Assembly: GCA_014858325.1 (NCBI GenBank)
Contig: RKCM01000035.1
Location: forward strand, 1 to 8,926
Source of the DNA: Oscillospiraceae bacterium
GTDB taxonomy: Bacteria > Bacillota > Clostridia > Oscillospirales > Ruminococcaceae
Reading direction: 5' to 3'
Length of the DNA stretch: 8,926 nucleotides
Below, piece by piece: positions 5,849-8,926 of the stretch (position 1 is the first letter of the stretch; each line of letters starts with the position of its first letter). The notes below the pieces were generated by a model, which worked only from the letters and a program-made list of their open reading frames with translations, was not told where the DNA came from and did not search any database. A program made the position numbers and the translations under genes.

Positions 5849-6190
5849 TTACTCCCAGTCCTTCCAGATGTCGGGCTGGTAGCCCACGGTGGCCTTTTTG
5901 CCGTTGCGGACGATGGGGGTCAAAAACAGCTGCTGGTTTTCAAACAGCTTGTCCTCCTTCTGCCAGTCCACCAGAGCGTCCAGCAAAGCCAGCGTCTGTT
6001 TGTCCTTGGCCTGGGGGTTCACGAGCTTTTCCCAGCCGCCCAAGGCGCGGGCAACGTTCTCAAACTCGCCCCGGCTCATTTCCTTTTCCTTCAGGTCGAT
6101 CATCTGGAATTTGATGCCCCGCTCCTTGAAATACCGCTGGGCCTTTTTGGTGTCGAAGCATTTGGTGGTGCCAAAGATCTGAATGTTCAT
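5849..6190 (-). CDS. ArsC/YffB-like family protein (thioredoxin fold, single cysteine)
   Basis: A 113-residue cytoplasmic protein of the ArsC/Spx/YffB superfamily. Its N-terminus, IFGTTKCFDTKKAQRYF, carries the family's active-site cysteine (Cys11) after the first beta strand, and it is the only cysteine in the protein. The C-terminal part, FLTPIVRNGKKATVGY (89-104), matches the cis-proline segment of the fold (Pro92), with Thr where many arsenate reductases have Arg. Spx would need a CxxC and is excluded. Arsenate reduction is not shown: there are no ars neighbours, so a glutathione- or thiol-linked reductase of unknown substrate is equally possible. The start at 6190 is set by AGGAGG at 6202-6197, 6 bases upstream; an upstream ATG at 6220 lies in the promoter region. 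No terminator is clear after the stop, so some read-through into the next gene is possible. Confidence 0.87.
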   Translation of the reverse strand: MNIQIFGTTKCFDTKKAQRYFKERGIKFQMIDLKEKEMSRGEFENVARALGGWEKLVNPQAKDKQTLALLDALVDWQKEDKLFENQQLFLTPIVRNGKKATVGYQPDIWKDWE

Positions 6191-6218
6191 GCTGTGCCTC
6201 CTGTGCGTATCTTTTTTC

Positions 6219-6227
6219 ATTATAACA
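6219..6227 (-). promoter_or_regulatory. Extended -10 promoter of the ArsC-like gene
   Basis: TGTTATAAT on the minus strand (6227-6219) is a perfect TATAAT hexamer with a TG extension. The -35 position (TTCCCT at 6247-6242, 17-base spacer) is poor. On the + strand the same bases give TATAAC (6221-6226), which might serve the divergent ferredoxin gene, but no -35 supports that. Confidence 0.65.
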
Positions 6228-6278
6228 TAGGCATATCGGAGAGGGAAGAGGGAACCCTAGAGAAAAGGAGGTTTTGCC

Positions 6279-6467
6279 ATGAAAGCATTTGTGGACCCAT
6301 CCCTGTGCATCGGCTGCACCCAGTGTGCCGGCCTGTGCCCGGAGGTGTACACCATGGAGGGCACGCTGGCCGTGGCCCTGCCGGGGGATATCCCGCCGGA
6401 GGCGGCGGCTTCCGCCGTGGAGGCCGCCGAGGCCTGCCCCGTCAGCGCCATCCGCATCGACGCATAA
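6279..6467 (+). CDS. Single-cluster [4Fe-4S] ferredoxin
   Basis: A 62-residue soluble, low-potential electron carrier. Cys10, Cys13 and Cys16 in CIGCTQCAGLCP, together with Cys53 in ACPVSAIRI, are the four ligands of one cubane cluster, the layout of Thermotoga-type monocluster ferredoxins. Cys20 corresponds to the cysteine that forms a disulfide in that group, but its partner in the helix near residue 43 is Ala here, so Cys20 is unpaired. The protein is acidic (eight Asp/Glu against two Lys/Arg), as usual for ferredoxins that dock to oxidoreductases. AAAGGAGG at 6264-6271, 7 bases upstream, fixes the start. It is divergent from the ArsC-like gene with 88 bases between the starts, and a terminator follows. 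The partner enzyme is not in the window. Confidence 0.93.
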   Translation: MKAFVDPSLCIGCTQCAGLCPEVYTMEGTLAVALPGDIPPEAAASAVEAAEACPVSAIRIDA

Positions 6468-6487
6468 GGGGAAAACACGCCCCAAAG

Positions 6488-6514
6488 GCCGGACACGCGG
6501 TGCCCGGCTTTTTT
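6488..6514 (+). terminator. Intrinsic terminator of the ferredoxin gene
   Basis: GCCGG (6488-6492) pairs with CCGGC (6504-6508), then after an A/C mismatch CAC pairs with GTG around a GCG loop. Six T follow (6509-6514). It lies 21 bases after the ferredoxin stop and separates that gene from polA. Confidence 0.88.
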
Positions 6515-6558
6515 GCTGCGAAAAAGTTTGCGGATTTCCCCCGGCGGCCCCTTTTTTG

Positions 6559-6567
6559 TGCTATACT
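6559..6567 (+). promoter_or_regulatory. Extended -10 promoter of polA
   Basis: TGCTATACT (6559-6567) is identical to the extended -10 of the glycosyltransferase gene, and the two sites share the longer string TGTGCTATACT. No -35-like hexamer is found 16-18 bases upstream; six T lie just before the element. The transcript would start near 6574, with a leader of about 29 bases. Confidence 0.6.
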
Positions 6568-6602
6568 ATATCCTGAGAAACTATCGAACGGAGGAAACCG
6601 CC

Positions 6603-8926
6603 ATGCGTTTACTGGTCGTTGACGGCAACAGCATCGCCAACCGCGCGTTTTACGGAATCAAGCTGCTGACCACCAAGGACGGACGTTACACCAATGCCGT
6701 GTTCGGCTTTTTCAATATCCTGAACTCTCTGCTGCGGGAGTGCCAGCCCGATGAGGTGGCCGTCGCCTTTGACCTCAGGGCCCCTACCTTCCGCCACAAG
6801 ATGTACGAGGGCTACAAGGCCACCCGCCACAAAATGCCGGAAGAGCTGGCCCAGCAGATGCCCGTCATCCGGCAGCTGCTGACGGACCTGGGCTACCGCA
6901 TCGTCACCGCCGAGGGCTGGGAGGCCGACGATATCCTCGGCACTCTCGCCGCCGCCTGCGACGCCCGGAAGGACGACTGCTTCCTCGCCACGGGAGACCG
7001 GGACAGCCTGCAGCTGGTGAGCGAGACCACCACCGTTCTGCTGGCCACCACGGCTCTGGGCAAGAGCAAAACCGTCACCATGGATCTGGAAGCCGTCCGC
7101 GAAAAATACGGCATCGAGCCCAAACAGCTCATCGAGGTGAAGAGCCTGATGGGCGACGCCTCGGACAACATCCCGGGGGTCAAGGGCATCGGCGAAAAGA
7201 CCGCCACGGCTCTGGTGCAGAAATTCGGCACGCTGGAAAATGTCTACGCCCATCTGGAAGACCCGGCCATCCGCCCCAAACAGCGGGAAAAGCTTGCGGC
7301 CTGCAAGGCCGATGCGGAGCTGAGCCATGTTCTGGGCACCATCCGCACCGATGCGCCCATTGACACCGCCGAGGGGGCCTACGCCGTCGGGGAGGGGGAC
7401 AAGCCCCAGGCGGTCCGCCTGATGCGGGAGCTGGAGGTACAGACCCTGATCACCCGGTTTGGGCTGGAAGGCGTCGCCCCGGCGGAGGAGCCCGAGGCTG
7501 CCCCCACGGAAGAGGGGACCATCGACGTGCTGCCGCTGGCCCCGGAGGGCCGCTTCCTGATCGCCTCCGAGCCCGAAGTGCCGGCCAAGCGGGGCGTGGA
7601 AGGGAAGCCCGAGGCCTGGTATGCCGTGCAGGGCAGCACCGTCTACCCGCTGGATGACGAGGGCCTGCTCCGCCTGCTGGATAACCCCGATGTCACGCTG
7701 GACGTGTTTGCCTCCGCGCCCCTCTACGCCAAGGCCATGGCCGCAGGCGGCTGGGGCAGCAGCATCGTCTGGGACGGCAAGCTGGCCGCCTACCTGCTGG
7801 ATGCTTCCGCCAGCAATTACCAGGTCTCCACCCTCCGGGTCAGCTATAAGGCCAAAGCGGCCTTTTCCTGCGAGGCCTGGCCGGAGGCAGGCTATCTGGC
7901 CGATCTGTTTGCCAGGCTGAAGGCCGAGATCACCGCCTGCGGCGAGGAGGAGCTGTACAACAGCATCGAGTTCCCGCTGGCCCAGGTGCTGGCAGATATG
8001 ACCCGAAACGGTGTGCTGGTGGACCGGGAGGGCATCGAGGCATTCGGCGGCAGGCTGCAGGCCGAGCTGGCCGATGTGCTGGCCCGCATCCAGCTGGAGA
8101 CGGGCACCAGCGACATCAACCTGAACAGCCCCAAGCAGCTGGGCGAGCTGCTCTTTGATAAAATGGGCCTGCCCCACGGCAAGAAGACCAAAAGCGGCTG
8201 GTCCACCGATGCGGCAACGCTGGACGCACTGCGGGGCTACCCGCTGGTGGAGGACATCCTGCAGTACCGCGCCTACCAGAAACTGAACTCCACCTATGTG
8301 GAGGGCCTGCTGAAGGTCATCGGCGAGGATGGCCGCATCCACACCCGCTTCAACCAGACCGAGGCCCGCACCGGGCGGCTCTCCTCCGATAACCCCAATT
8401 TGCAGAACATCCCCATCCGCACCGAGCTGGGCAGCCAGCTGCGGGCCTATTTTGTGGCCAAGCCCGGCTGCGTGCTGGTGGATGCCGATTACAGCCAGAT
8501 CGAGCTGCGCATCCTGGCCCATATCACCGGCGACGAGCACATGCAGCAGGCATTTTTGAACGGGGAGGACATCCACCGCAGCACCGCCGCCAAGATCTAC
8601 GGCGTCCCGCAGAGCGAGGTCACGCCCCGGCTGCGCTCCGCCTCCAAGGCCATCAACTTTGGCATCATGTACGGCAAGGGGGCCTACAGCCTTTCCAAGG
8701 ACATCGGCGTCTCGGTGAAGGAGGCAGAAGCCTTCCTCCGAAACTATCTGGACGCATTCCCCAAGGTCAGCAGCTATATGGAAAAGACCATTGCCGATGC
8801 CCGGGAGTGCGGCTACGTTTCCACCCTGTTTGGCCGCCGCCGCGCTCTGCCCGAACTGGCCAGCAACAACCACAACATCCGCGCCAGCGGCGAGCGGATG
8901 GCCCGCAACACCCCCATTCAGGGCAC
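6603..8926 (+). CDS. polA: DNA polymerase I, 3' end beyond the window
   Basis: Fills gaps in DNA repair and removes Okazaki RNA primers. The frame is open for 774 codons and runs off the edge, so about 100-150 C-terminal residues, including the HDE motif C, are missing. Residues 1-290 are the 5' nuclease: Asp7 in VVDGNS, Asp57, EADD (107-110), TGDRD (130-134) and the GDASDNIPG helix-hairpin-helix (184-192). An acidic linker (about 292-305) leads to a 3'-5' exonuclease-like domain (about 305-450) that lacks the DxE motif; only WDGKLAAYLLD (390-400) is recognisable, so proofreading is probably inactive, as in Bacillus and Thermus enzymes. The polymerase domain begins near 452, with RTGRLSS (589-595), motif A DADYSQIE (627-634; Asp629 and Glu634), and the O-helix R678-xxx-K682-xxx-F686-G-xx-Y690. 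GGAGGAA (6590-6596) supports the start. Confidence 0.96.
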   Translation, partial: MRLLVVDGNSIANRAFYGIKLLTTKDGRYTNAVFGFFNILNSLLRECQPDEVAVAFDLRAPTFRHKMYEGYKATRHKMPEELAQQMPVIRQLLTDLGYRIVTAEGWEADDILGTLAAACDARKDDCFLATGDRDSLQLVSETTTVLLATTALGKSKTVTMDLEAVREKYGIEPKQLIEVKSLMGDASDNIPGVKGIGEKTATALVQKFGTLENVYAHLEDPAIRPKQREKLAACKADAELSHVLGTIRTDAPIDTAEGAYAVGEGDKPQAVRLMRELEVQTLITRFGLEGVAPAEEPEAAPTEEGTIDVLPLAPEGRFLIASEPEVPAKRGVEGKPEAWYAVQGSTVYPLDDEGLLRLLDNPDVTLDVFASAPLYAKAMAAGGWGSSIVWDGKLAAYLLDASASNYQVSTLRVSYKAKAAFSCEAWPEAGYLADLFARLKAEITACGEEELYNSIEFPLAQVLADMTRNGVLVDREGIEAFGGRLQAELADVLARIQLETGTSDINLNSPKQLGELLFDKMGLPHGKKTKSGWSTDAATLDALRGYPLVEDILQYRAYQKLNSTYVEGLLKVIGEDGRIHTRFNQTEARTGRLSSDNPNLQNIPIRTELGSQLRAYFVAKPGCVLVDADYSQIELRILAHITGDEHMQQAFLNGEDIHRSTAAKIYGVPQSEVTPRLRSASKAINFGIMYGKGAYSLSKDIGVSVKEAEAFLRNYLDAFPKVSSYMEKTIADARECGYVSTLFGRRRALPELASNNHNIRASGERMARNTPIQG

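Noticed and set aside
5849..6190. Identity as Spx regulator
   Set aside because: Spx has a CxxC redox switch near the N-terminus and is longer; this protein has a single cysteine.
6191..6220. N-terminal extension of the ArsC-like protein from ATG 6220
   Set aside because: This overlaps the TATAAT promoter element and the AGGAGG site, and the family starts at the beta strand after 6190.
6609..8873. Open frame of 754 codons on the minus strand opposite polA
   Set aside because: The plus strand carries every PolA motif. The antisense frame stays open because third-position GC bias removes stops; its product is a Gly/Gln/His/Val-rich sequence without recognisable domains.
1..8926. CRISPR arrays, tRNA or rRNA genes, insertion sequences, phage or defence genes
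   Set aside because: I looked for regular repeats, cloverleaf patterns, transposase motifs and terminal inverted repeats and saw none.

Overview
The window looks like chromosomal DNA from a high-GC gut Firmicute of the Oscillospiraceae (Ruminococcaceae), in the range of Faecalibacterium, Gemmiger or Subdoligranulum. The grounds are the strong GC bias at third codon positions, the AGGAGG-type ribosome binding sites, a long clostridial-type PRPP synthetase, a single-cluster clostridial ferredoxin, and a secreted protein with InlB-type repeats and a C-terminal module that I recall from this family. Genus placement is inference, since no search was possible. The 11-base poly-G run at the first position suggests that the window begins at a contig end or a sequencing artefact.

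Layout, left to right. (1) 152-2245 (+): a large exported surface protein with signal peptide, beta-helix-like passenger, Cys knuckle, two InlB-like modules, a hydrophobic segment and a C-terminal SLH-like domain. Its passenger part is clearly AT-richer than the rest of the window. (2) 2456-3595 (+): prs, a long form of ribose-phosphate pyrophosphokinase with its own promoter and a strong terminator. (3) 3725-4723 (+): a single family 2 glycosyltransferase. (4) A bidirectional terminator at 4728-4784 separates it from the convergent gene. (5) 4801-5721 (-): an unrecognised membrane-anchored protein with an Ala/Ser/Glu-rich tail. (6) 5849-6190 (-): a small ArsC/YffB-like thioredoxin-fold protein. 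(7) 6279-6467 (+): a divergent 62-residue [4Fe-4S] ferredoxin with its own terminator. (8) 6603 to the right edge (+): polA, DNA polymerase I, cut off by the window end after residue 774.

The genes do not form one pathway. Most are probably transcribed alone or in pairs: almost every gene has a recognisable extended -10 promoter (TGn followed by a TATACT-like hexamer), and three intrinsic terminators split the + strand. The core genes supply PRPP (prs), DNA repair and Okazaki fragment processing (polA) and electron transfer (ferredoxin). The accessory-looking parts are the mosaic surface protein, the lone glycosyltransferase and the uncharacterised membrane protein. I see no defence system, mobile element, CRISPR array, tRNA or rRNA. 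The most interesting leads are the domain-level mosaic and odd topology of the surface protein and the uncharacterised tail-bearing membrane protein.
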